Below, piece by piece: positions 6,922 through 13,879 of a stretch of 28,340 bases of DNA (the stretch's first letter is position 1; the number at the start of each line of letters is the position of its first letter). Made by a program: the position numbers and the translations under genes. The stretch is from Syntrophorhabdaceae bacterium (GTDB lineage: Bacteria > Desulfobacterota > Syntrophorhabdia > Syntrophorhabdales > Syntrophorhabdaceae). The stretch is taken from NCBI GenBank assembly GCA_026416315.1, contig JAOAFK010000112.1, positions 1 to 28,340 of the forward strand, read 5' to 3'. The notes beneath the pieces were generated by a model. The model was not told where the DNA came from and searched no databases. It saw nothing but the letters and a program-made list of their open reading frames with translations.

Positions 6922-8632
6922 TGTCTTCTGTTAGACTCATCAATTTTCTTACCAATTCTTCGCCTCTCGCAGTGCTTTCTCCTAAAAACTGTGCAATGGT
7001 CTGGGCCATTTTTATCTGGTGCTCTAAGAGTTCACTTGCCTGCTGGATGGTCTGGGATTTTATCTCTTTAAGTCTTTTTTCGTTTTCCTGTTGATTTGTT
7101 ATGTTTATAAAGATACCGACAATCTGTTGTTCCTGTTTGAGAATATATAAGAGTTCCCTGCACATGAGATTGTAATGTTTGTGTGTCCTTGTGATATCAA
7201 GACTTTCGGCTGTACCTGTTATAAGTTTTTCAAATGGTGCTGGATCCATAAGATATGATATGTGTTTGCCTAGTACTGCATCGGAACAGTAAAAGAATTT
7301 TTTAAAGGCAGGATTGACCGCAAGTATCTTTAATTCTTTATCAAGGATAACAATACCGTTGGGGGTTGTATTGAAGATCTGGTCTGTTCTTCGCTCTGCA
7401 AGCCTTTTCATATACGGGATGCACATTTCAGGTTCTGCCATTCCCTGCACCACGGCGATGGCCTTTTCCCTGCAGCTGTCATAACCGCACGCACCGCAGT
7501 TCAATCGCTGGTGCGGATCCGATTTGCCTGTCTTTTCAAAGACCTTTTCTATCTCTTCTTCTGTTACCTCTTTGGATATTCCCTCAACTTTCCTATATTG
7601 TCCGTAAAAAAGCCTTTCATCTTCCATTTTGGGTATTATATGAATTTCTTTTGTATCCATATCATACTGTAATAGGTCTTTTCTTTTTTCAAATATGTTT
7701 TTTTCAAGGTCGATGCCCGGTCCGTTTATACATCCTTGACTGCAGAAAAGAGGTTCAATGAGTGTATAAGAAGAATCCTCAGGAAGGCTATCAAGGATGG
7801 ATTTCACATTATTTATACTCTCCACCCTTAATAGTTTTATATCAAATCCATCATCATCAAGACCTGCAGTCTTTATCATACCACCGGGTAAAGGATAGAG
7901 CTGGGCAAGATGCACCGGTCTTTCATCAAAGCTGCTTTCCTCACAATTCGAGAAATTTATGCCTTTCTGGTTAAGCCACATCGTAAGTTCTTTGAAGGTG
8001 AGAACACAGTCCACTACCCCTTTGTTTTCATCTCTTATGATTTCAGATTTTTTTGCCACACATGGCCCTATGAATATTACCTTTGCATCGTTGCCGAACC
8101 TTTCCTTTAAGATTCTTCCGTGGGCCATCATGGGCGATACAATGGGAACCAAATATTCCACGAGATGGGGTTTATATTTTTCAATATAGTTTACAACAGC
8201 AGGACAGGCAGTACCAATATACGGTTTAGACCCATTCTTTTTTATTATGTTAAGTGTATAGGCTGAAACCTGATATGCACCGTGGGAAGTCTGTCCCACA
8301 TATCTAAAGCCAAGGGCTCTAAGGGCCGATGCAAGACGGGCTATCTGCCATTTATTAAAGACAGCTGCAAAAGATGGTGCAATGCTTGCCACCACTGTCT
8401 TTCCACTTTCAATGAGTCTCTGTGCCACATCTATATCATGGCGAAATGATTTTGCATTCTGGGGACATTCTCTGATGCATGTTCCGCAGGCAATACATCT
8501 TTTTTCATCCACATAGGCCTGCCCCCTCTCCATCCTGATGGCTTTTACGGGACAGGCCCTAAGACATCTGTAGCAATCCCTGCACCTGGCGGTGAGGGTA
8601 AAAACTATCTGACGGGAGATGGAATCATACAT
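6911..8632 (-). CDS. hydS: Sensory-type [FeFe] hydrogenase with PAS domain (HydS-like, group C)
   Basis: A 573-residue protein. Domains in order: two [4Fe-4S] ferredoxin motifs (C17, C20, C23, C27 and C46, C49, C52, C56); an H-cluster domain at about 75-310; a four-cysteine Fe-S motif LNCGACGYDSC...C404 (C379, C382, C387, C404); a PAS domain at about 415-520; and a helical tail likely to be coiled coil. The H-cluster ligands are kept (C143, C191, C297, C301). The normal TSCCP loop, however, reads GTACP: the proton-transfer cysteine is Ala142, and the usual MPC is GPC. This matches sensory group C enzymes such as Thermotoga HydS, which turn over H2 slowly. It lies between the catalytic hydrogenase (8-base overlap) and a PP2C phosphatase (11-base overlap), which fits a signalling role. 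Direct H2 sensing is inferred. Confidence 0.88.
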   Translation of the reverse strand: MYDSISRQIVFTLTARCRDCYRCLRACPVKAIRMERGQAYVDEKRCIACGTCIRECPQNAKSFRHDIDVAQRLIESGKTVVASIAPSFAAVFNKWQIARLASALRALGFRYVGQTSHGAYQVSAYTLNIIKKNGSKPYIGTACPAVVNYIEKYKPHLVEYLVPIVSPMMAHGRILKERFGNDAKVIFIGPCVAKKSEIIRDENKGVVDCVLTFKELTMWLNQKGINFSNCEESSFDERPVHLAQLYPLPGGMIKTAGLDDDGFDIKLLRVESINNVKSILDSLPEDSSYTLIEPLFCSQGCINGPGIDLEKNIFEKRKDLLQYDMDTKEIHIIPKMEDERLFYGQYRKVEGISKEVTEEEIEKVFEKTGKSDPHQRLNCGACGYDSCREKAIAVVQGMAEPEMCIPYMKRLAERRTDQIFNTTPNGIVILDKELKILAVNPAFKKFFYCSDAVLGKHISYLMDPAPFEKLITGTAESLDITRTHKHYNLMCRELLYILKQEQQIVGIFINITNQQENEKRLKEIKSQTIQQASELLEHQIKMAQTIAQFLGESTARGEELVRKLMSLTEDNES

Positions 8633-10634
8633 AAGGCTCTGTCTCTTTCTTTATTGTCTCTATTGCCAGATCAACAGTGCAGCGCTCTATTACATGATCT
8701 CCAATACGTGCTACAGGACCTCTTTCACAGGATTCGAAACAAAAGGATGCACTTACATTTACCTTATTTCTTAAACCATTTGCATTGATATAATCAAGTA
8801 TGCCTCTAAATATTCTTTGAGCACCCTTGATAAAGCAACTTGTTCCAAAACAGACGTTTACCTCAAGGCCTTCCTCTTTATCTGCATATGTGAGATGCAT
8901 ATCTTCATCGGCTATCCTTTTTCTCGATTTATAATGGGTATGAAGTAATTTATGGGCCTTTTCTCCACCCACTTCACCGAGAAAAGAGCTGTATAGTTCA
9001 ATAATGTAGGGATTATCCTGAGATTTATGGAGTTCAAGCATCCTATCGTTATCGTAGATACCTCTTGCCCTTTTTCTCCTTATTTCAATTTCTGTGAATA
9101 CAGGTTGGCCTGCACCACCCACACAGCCTCCCGGACATGCCATAACCTCTACAAAGTCATAGTGGACTTCTTTTGATTTTATCTTTTCAAGAAGCTCCCG
9201 GGCATTGCCGAGACCACTTACTATAGCCATGGAGAAGTCCTTATCTGCAAGGTTGAATTTTATCTCTCTTATGCCGTTATCACCCCTCACATTCTTAAAC
9301 TCATAGTGCTCTCTTTTTTCGCCTGTTAGTTTTTCAGTGGTATATCTCAGCACAGCCTCGCTAACGCCACCTGAGTTTCCGAATATTACCCCAGCACCTG
9401 TTTTAAAACCAAAGGGAAGATTGAACGATTCAGGTTCAAGTTCACTGAAGTTAAGACCTGTCTCTTCTATCATCCTGCCTAATTCCTGGGTGGTTAAAAC
9501 ATAATCCACATCCTTTATGCCATCATGGATGAATTCAGGCCTTTTTGCCTCAAATTTTTTTGCCGTGCATGGCATAATGGACACCACAATAATATTCGCT
9601 TTTTCTACATTGAATTGCGCGGATATTATCTCCTTTGTAAGGGCGCCAAACATCTGCTGGGGGGAGCGACAACTCGATAGATGCTGTACAAATTCAGGAT
9701 AATACTGCTCTACGAATTTTACCCAGGCAGGACAGCAGGATGTAAACTGGGGTAGATTTTTGTTCTGTGACACCCGCCTTATAAATTCATTGCTTTCTTC
9801 TATGACGGTTAGATCTGCCGTAAAGCATGTATCATAGACCCTGTTGAACCCCATGGCCCTTAAAGCCGCCACTGTCTGGCCTGTTGAGATTACCCCTGGC
9901 TCAAGGCCGAACATCTCGCCTATGGCCACCCTTACAGCAGGTGCTATCTGGGCAATAACGATTTTTTCAGGGTCGTGCAGGGCCTTCCATACATGTTCTA
10001 TTTCTGATTTAGGGGTTAATGCCCCTGTTGGACAAATCCTTGCGCACTGACCGCAATTAATACATTCCACTTTGTCGAGGTCTTTACCGAAACTGGGTAT
10101 GACTATTGTGTTCGCCCCCCTGTATGCAAAATCTATGGCACCAACGGATTGCACCTCTGAACATATTCGGACACAATCACCACAGAGTACACATTTGTTA
10201 GGGTCTCTTACAATGGATGGTGATGAATCGTCAATTGGTAGATTCTTGTTCTGATTTTTAAACCTTATTTCTGTTATTCCAAGCCTTCTTGCCAGTATCT
10301 GGAGTTGACAATCAGCGCTCTTCTGACATGTTGGGCAACTCTGACTGTGATTTGCCAAAAGGAGTTCCACAATGATTTTTCTCATCTTCCTTATCTCTTC
10401 TGTATTTGTTTTGACCCTCATATTCGGTGATGGAGGTGTTGAACACGAAGGCACAAGACCCATACCCTCCACTTCCACCATACAGAGTCTGCAAGCACCA
10501 TAAACACTTAAATCTGAATGATAACAAAACGTAGGAAGGTTGATACCTGCCTTTCTTATAAGCTCGAGAAGATTTTTCTCATCTTCCACGAGCACTTCCT
10601 TATTGTCTATGGTGATATAGTTATATTCGTTCAT
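8625..10634 (-). CDS. hydA: Catalytic [FeFe] hydrogenase subunit HydA (HndD-like) of a trimeric NADH-linked enzyme
   Basis: A 669-residue catalytic subunit. Domains in order: an N-terminal [2Fe-2S] (C37, C48, C51, C64); a His/Cys-ligated [4Fe-4S] (H96, C100, C103, C109); two [4Fe-4S] (C148-C158 and C191-C201); an H-cluster domain with all three canonical motifs, TSCCPAW (C300, C301), MPCTAKKFE (C356) and EVMACPGGCVGGAGQP (C500, C504); a small-subunit-like helical segment; and a C-terminal thioredoxin-like [2Fe-2S] domain (VCFGTSC...SFCFESC) at about 590-650. This is the layout of HydA in the Thermotoga-type HydABC complex. That complex forms H2 from NADH plus reduced ferredoxin by electron confurcation, or runs in reverse. 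The start overlaps the hydB stop by 4 bases. No H-cluster maturase genes (hydE, hydF, hydG) are in the window. Soluble cytoplasmic enzyme. Confidence 0.95.
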   Translation of the reverse strand: MNEYNYITIDNKEVLVEDEKNLLELIRKAGINLPTFCYHSDLSVYGACRLCMVEVEGMGLVPSCSTPPSPNMRVKTNTEEIRKMRKIIVELLLANHSQSCPTCQKSADCQLQILARRLGITEIRFKNQNKNLPIDDSSPSIVRDPNKCVLCGDCVRICSEVQSVGAIDFAYRGANTIVIPSFGKDLDKVECINCGQCARICPTGALTPKSEIEHVWKALHDPEKIVIAQIAPAVRVAIGEMFGLEPGVISTGQTVAALRAMGFNRVYDTCFTADLTVIEESNEFIRRVSQNKNLPQFTSCCPAWVKFVEQYYPEFVQHLSSCRSPQQMFGALTKEIISAQFNVEKANIIVVSIMPCTAKKFEAKRPEFIHDGIKDVDYVLTTQELGRMIEETGLNFSELEPESFNLPFGFKTGAGVIFGNSGGVSEAVLRYTTEKLTGEKREHYEFKNVRGDNGIREIKFNLADKDFSMAIVSGLGNARELLEKIKSKEVHYDFVEVMACPGGCVGGAGQPVFTEIEIRRKRARGIYDNDRMLELHKSQDNPYIIELYSSFLGEVGGEKAHKLLHTHYKSRKRIADEDMHLTYADKEEGLEVNVCFGTSCFIKGAQRIFRGILDYINANGLRNKVNVSASFCFESCERGPVARIGDHVIERCTVDLAIETIKKETEPYV

Positions 10635-12529
10635 GGCTTATCTCCTTTTATGGCTTTAAATTTGCAGGTTTGAATACATACCCCGCATTTTATACACAGA
10701 AAGGGATCTATTCTATGGGGTGTTTTCTTTTCACCCGTTATGGCGCCCGTTGGACATTTATTTGCACAAAGAGTACAGCCCTTACAGAGTTCGCTGTCTA
10801 TTGTAAATTTAATAAGTGCCCTGCATTTGCCAGCCGGACAGTATTTATGTTTAACATGTGCTTCATATTCTTCACGGAAATATCTAAGTGTTGATAAAAC
10901 AGGATTTGGCGCTGTCTTTCCAAGACCGCAGAGGGAGCCCTTCTGTACTGCCTGGGCTAAATCTTCAAGGATTTCAAGGGTCTCTTCAGTGGCCTTACCT
11001 TCTATTATATCATCGAGGAGACTCAGCATCTGCTTTGTTCCTTCCCTGCACGGCACACACTTTCCACAAGATTCGCTCTGGGTGAATTGCATAAAAAACC
11101 TTGCCACACTGACCATACAGGTATTTTTATTCATCATGACAAGACCACCTGACCCTACCATGGCCCCTGCCTTTTTTAGAGAGTCAAAATCAATGGGCAG
11201 GTCAAAGTGTTCTATGGTGAGACACCCGCCTGAGGGCCCTCCAATCTGGGCAGCCTTAAATCCATCTGACATGACATGGCCGTCATCGCCGGTTATGCCT
11301 CCGGCAACACCGTATACTATCTCACGGAGGGTAACGCCTAAAGGCATTTCAATAAGACCGGTATTTAACACATGACCTGTTATGGCAAATGTCTTTGTAC
11401 CCGGGGAATTTTCTGTGCCCATTTGACGGAATTTCTCAACACCCTCTGTGATAATAAGCGGTATGGTGGATAAGGTTTCTACATTGTTTATGATTGTGGG
11501 TTTTCCCCACAGGCCGCTTATGGCAGGAAAGGGAGGTTTCGGAGATGGCATGCCCCTCTTTCCCTCAATAGATGCAATAAGAGCAGTTTCCTCTCCACAT
11601 ACAAAGGCACCAGCCCCTTCCATTACTTGAAGATGGAATGTATGATCAGAGCCGAATATTTTACTTCCCAGTAACCCAAGCTCATACGCATCCTTTATTG
11701 CCTTTCTCATCCTTTTTACTGCAAGGGGGTATTCTGCCCTCACATATACATAACCTTCATCAGCACCTATGGCCCGGGACGCAATGATCATGCCCTCTAT
11801 GATGCTGTGGGGATTTCCTTCCATCACTCCCATATCCATAAATGCACCGGGGTCTCCTTCATCCCCATTACATATTACATATTTTTTTTCGCTTACCTGA
11901 ACCCTTGCAGTATCCCATTTTTTACCAGTGGGAAAACCGCCTCCACCCCTTCCTCTTAAGCCTGAATCCGTTATGGTCTTGCATATCTCTTCAGGTGTCA
12001 TTTCTGTACATGCTCTAAGGGCGCCTAAATATCCGTTACGGGCAATGTATTCCCTTATATCCTCAGGGTCAATGGCACCGCATTTGCTGAGGACAAATCT
12101 GCACTGTCTCTGATAGAACGGTATATCCTCTGTGCCCTTGCATATCTTTTGCATATGAGGCTCGATGTAGAGCAATCTGTGAAGTAGCTCGCCCTTTTTA
12201 AGGGTTGTCTCCACGATATCAAAAACATCCTCGGGTTTTACCTTTGTGTACAGTATGTTTTCAGGCAGAATCGTTACGAGAGGACCAATCTGACAGAACC
12301 CCTGACACCCACTCTTTGATACCCATACTCCTTCTTCTTCATTTTTTAATTCAACAATCACATGAAGACCTGATTTTTCAATAATGCGAATAAATTCTTC
12401 GTAAACCTTCATGGAGCCGTTCACAAGGCATCCTGTGCCTGCACAAACAAGCACCCTGTGGTTTACGGATTTTTCCCATAAAGAAAAGTCCTTTTTAATC
12501 TTATTAAGCCCCAAAAGAGTCCAGTTCAT
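10631..12529 (-). CDS. hydB: Hydrogenase flavoprotein subunit HydB (NuoF-like, NADH- and FMN-binding)
   Basis: A 632-residue NuoF-type subunit. The N-terminus (about 27-115) is a thioredoxin-like [2Fe-2S] domain with CAGTGC and SGCQGFC. It is followed by the NADH/FMN domain with GLRGRGGGGFPTGKKWD and ICNGDEGDPGAFMD, an SLBB-type stretch, the N3 [4Fe-4S] site ESCGKCVPCREGTKQM...C, and two C-terminal ferredoxin motifs (CKGCTLCANKCP and CIKCGVCIQTC). NuoF of complex I lacks the N-terminal domain and the C-terminal ferredoxin; both are typical of HydB, where they support electron bifurcation. The subunit handles NAD(H) and passes electrons to HydA. A GGAGG site 6 bases before ATG 12529 fixes the start, 26 bases inside hydC. 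It is the second subunit gene of the operon. Confidence 0.95.
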   Translation of the reverse strand: MNWTLLGLNKIKKDFSLWEKSVNHRVLVCAGTGCLVNGSMKVYEEFIRIIEKSGLHVIVELKNEEEGVWVSKSGCQGFCQIGPLVTILPENILYTKVKPEDVFDIVETTLKKGELLHRLLYIEPHMQKICKGTEDIPFYQRQCRFVLSKCGAIDPEDIREYIARNGYLGALRACTEMTPEEICKTITDSGLRGRGGGGFPTGKKWDTARVQVSEKKYVICNGDEGDPGAFMDMGVMEGNPHSIIEGMIIASRAIGADEGYVYVRAEYPLAVKRMRKAIKDAYELGLLGSKIFGSDHTFHLQVMEGAGAFVCGEETALIASIEGKRGMPSPKPPFPAISGLWGKPTIINNVETLSTIPLIITEGVEKFRQMGTENSPGTKTFAITGHVLNTGLIEMPLGVTLREIVYGVAGGITGDDGHVMSDGFKAAQIGGPSGGCLTIEHFDLPIDFDSLKKAGAMVGSGGLVMMNKNTCMVSVARFFMQFTQSESCGKCVPCREGTKQMLSLLDDIIEGKATEETLEILEDLAQAVQKGSLCGLGKTAPNPVLSTLRYFREEYEAHVKHKYCPAGKCRALIKFTIDSELCKGCTLCANKCPTGAITGEKKTPHRIDPFLCIKCGVCIQTCKFKAIKGDKP

Positions 12530-13010
12530 GAGTTGCCTCCTTTTGAATTATATCTTCTATGATCTCTGTTGCCCTCTCTGGTGTTAACTGTCCATAAACT
12601 TCTTCGTTTATCACCATTGCAGGGGCAAGCCCGCATGCACCAAGACAGTTTACTGTTTCCACAGTGAAAAGCATATCCTCAGTTGTATCTTTTCCATCAC
12701 GAAGGTTAAGTTTTTTCTGTATGGTCTTAAATATCTCCATTGAGCTTTTTACATGACAGGCTGTGCCATTGCACACCCTTATGTGATATTTTCCTTTGGG
12801 TTTTAGGGTAAAAAGTGAATAGAATGTTGCCACCCCGAATACCTTTGCCGGTGAAACGCCAAGGGATGTGGCAATGAATGTTAAAACCTCTTCAGGAAGA
12901 TATCGATATTCCGCCTGGACTGCCTGAAGAATAGGGATGAGGCGGGATGGCTGCCTGCCATTTTGTTCCACTATTTCAAGGACACGCTCGAATTTTCTTA
13001 ATGTTTCCAT
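12504..13010 (-). CDS. hydC: Hydrogenase small subunit HydC (NuoE-like [2Fe-2S] protein)
   Basis: A 168-residue NuoE-family protein with a helical N-terminal part (LIPILQAVQAEYRYLPEEV) and a thioredoxin-like [2Fe-2S] domain. The four ligands are visible: C80 and C85 (CNGTAC), and C122 and C126 (CLGAC). It is the third subunit of HydABC and relays electrons around the flavin subunit. The reading frame stays open further upstream to an ATG at 13085, but that extension runs back into rex and is not conserved-looking. ATG 13010 has a strong AGGAGGT site 6 bases ahead and gives the usual NuoE start (METLRKFERVLEIVEQNG). It starts 13 bases after the rex stop and overlaps hydB by 26 bases, which suggests translational coupling. 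Confidence 0.94.
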   Translation of the reverse strand: METLRKFERVLEIVEQNGRQPSRLIPILQAVQAEYRYLPEEVLTFIATSLGVSPAKVFGVATFYSLFTLKPKGKYHIRVCNGTACHVKSSMEIFKTIQKKLNLRDGKDTTEDMLFTVETVNCLGACGLAPAMVINEEVYGQLTPERATEIIEDIIQKEATHELDSFGA

Positions 13011-13016
13011 CTTCCT

Positions 13017-13023
13017 ACCTCCT
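13017..13023 (-). promoter_or_regulatory. Ribosome binding site that sets the hydC start
   Basis: The minus strand reads AGGAGGT directly after the rex stop codon and 6 bases before ATG 13010. It supports the short HydC start over the ATG at 13085, which lies inside rex and has no comparable site. Confidence 0.8.
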
Positions 13024-13692
13024 CTATTTTTGTGCTTGAAGCAATATTTCCAGTCTTTTTGATAATACCACAAGGGATGCGGCAAGGTTTTCGTGCTGGA
13101 CGATTATATTGGCAGGGACATTCAGCTTTATATGGGTGAAGTTCCATATGGCTCTGATGCCTGCCTTAATCATGGTATTTGCCACATCCTGGGCATAGGC
13201 AGCAGGTACCGTAAGTATGCCTATTTTTATGCCCATCCTCCGTATCATTTCAGGTAATCTGTCTACATGAAAGATCATCTTGCCGCCGATTTCACGACCC
13301 ACTTTATTTTCATCATCATCGAATCCTGCAACGATATTCAACCCGTATTCTTTGAAACCGTTATAGCCGAGCAGCGCTGATCCGAGATTTCCTGCACCCA
13401 CAAGAAATGCATCTGTTACGTTGTTCCAGCCAAGAAAATCTTCGATACGTTTAATCAGTTCTGTGACATTGTAACCTAATTTAGGTCTGCCCGTTATTTC
13501 TGTTATCTCGAGGTCTTTTCTAACTTGGATGGGTATGATCTTTAATTCATTACCGATCTGGGTTGCAGATATGAAATCAACTTTTCTTTCATTGTGTATC
13601 TTTTTAAGGTATTGATAATATACAGGGAGTCTTCTCAGCGTTGGTTCAGGAATAGGTTTTATGTTCTGTAAATCCTTTCTTTCGTCTACCAT
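13024..13692 (-). CDS. rex: Redox-sensing transcriptional repressor Rex
   Basis: A 222-residue Rex protein. The N-terminal winged helix (about 15-80) has SATQIGNELKIIPIQVRKDLEI, and the C-terminal Rossmann domain has the NAD(H) loop VGAGNLGSALL followed by IVAGFDDDENKVG. The C-terminal domain-swapped helix is present (HENLAASLVVLSKRLEILL). Rex binds operators when NADH/NAD+ is low and lets go when NADH rises. It is the first gene of the hydrogenase operon, so it probably regulates both itself and hydCBA-hydS-PP2C. I chose ATG 13692 because a GAGGGG site sits just upstream; a GTG at 13698 would add two residues and fall too close to that site. A predicted promoter and a long palindrome lie directly upstream. 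Confidence 0.95.
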   Translation of the reverse strand: MVDERKDLQNIKPIPEPTLRRLPVYYQYLKKIHNERKVDFISATQIGNELKIIPIQVRKDLEITEITGRPKLGYNVTELIKRIEDFLGWNNVTDAFLVGAGNLGSALLGYNGFKEYGLNIVAGFDDDENKVGREIGGKMIFHVDRLPEMIRRMGIKIGILTVPAAYAQDVANTMIKAGIRAIWNFTHIKLNVPANIIVQHENLAASLVVLSKRLEILLQAQK

Positions 13693-13717
13693 ATTCACCC
13701 CTCATATAAATATTTTT

Positions 13718-13741
13718 TTATCGATAAAAATTTATCGATAA
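13718..13741. promoter_or_regulatory. Long inverted repeat at the rex start site, candidate Rex operator
   Basis: Two 11-base arms, TTATCGATAAA and TTTATCGATAA, pair perfectly around an AA centre. Each arm also holds the self-palindrome TTATCGATAA. The element covers the expected transcription start of the predicted rex promoter, where a repressor would block initiation. Rex usually autoregulates through an AT-rich palindrome, but the common form is TTGTGAA-N4-TTCACAA and this sequence differs. Binding by Rex is therefore inference, and another regulator could use it. Confidence 0.6.
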
Positions 13742-13742
13742 T

Positions 13743-13772
13743 TTTATATCTATTTTTTTCTTATCATGTCAA
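13743..13772 (-). promoter_or_regulatory. Predicted promoter of the rex-hyd operon
   Basis: On the minus strand TTGACA (13772-13767) and TATAAA (13748-13743) are separated by 18 bases, a good housekeeping-sigma match. Transcription should start near 13736, inside the palindrome at 13718-13741, giving a leader of about 45 bases before rex. Confidence 0.6.
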
Positions 13773-13780
13773 GAAAAAAA

Positions 13781-13794
13781 TGAAAAATTTTTCA
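13781..13794. promoter_or_regulatory. Perfect 14-base palindrome between the rex and AOR promoters
   Basis: TGAAAAATTTTTCA is its own reverse complement. It lies 8 bases upstream of the rex -35 box and 10 bases upstream of the AOR -35 box, so a protein bound here could affect both directions. It keeps TGAA/TTCA half-site cores, though with wider spacing than the usual Rex site. An AT-rich palindrome of this length could also arise by chance. Confidence 0.35.
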
Positions 13795-13804
13795 AAGTAA
13801 ACTG

Positions 13805-13834
13805 TTGGCTTTTGTTTTTCTTGAGTGTTAGAAT
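13805..13834 (+). promoter_or_regulatory. Predicted promoter of the AOR gene cluster
   Basis: TTGGCT and TAGAAT are 18 bases apart and point toward the AOR gene. Transcription would start near 13841, leaving a leader of about 40 bases that carries the GGAAGGAGAGAG ribosome site. The match is moderate. Confidence 0.4.
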
Positions 13835-13879
13835 AATGGACTGTTTGGAAATGGTAATAAAATCTTTGGAAGGAGAGAG

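Noticed and set aside
10740..11375. 211-residue plus-strand open frame opposite hydB
   Set aside because: It is a shadow of hydB; the composition shows no domain or family resemblance, and hydB is certain on the other strand.
13011..13085. Longer HydC start at ATG 13085
   Set aside because: The extension overlaps rex, has no ribosome site and adds 25 residues absent from a normal NuoE start; ATG 13010 has AGGAGGT ahead of it.
13693..13698. GTG start for rex two codons upstream
   Set aside because: The GAGGGG site would be too close to this GTG, while ATG 13692 has acceptable spacing.
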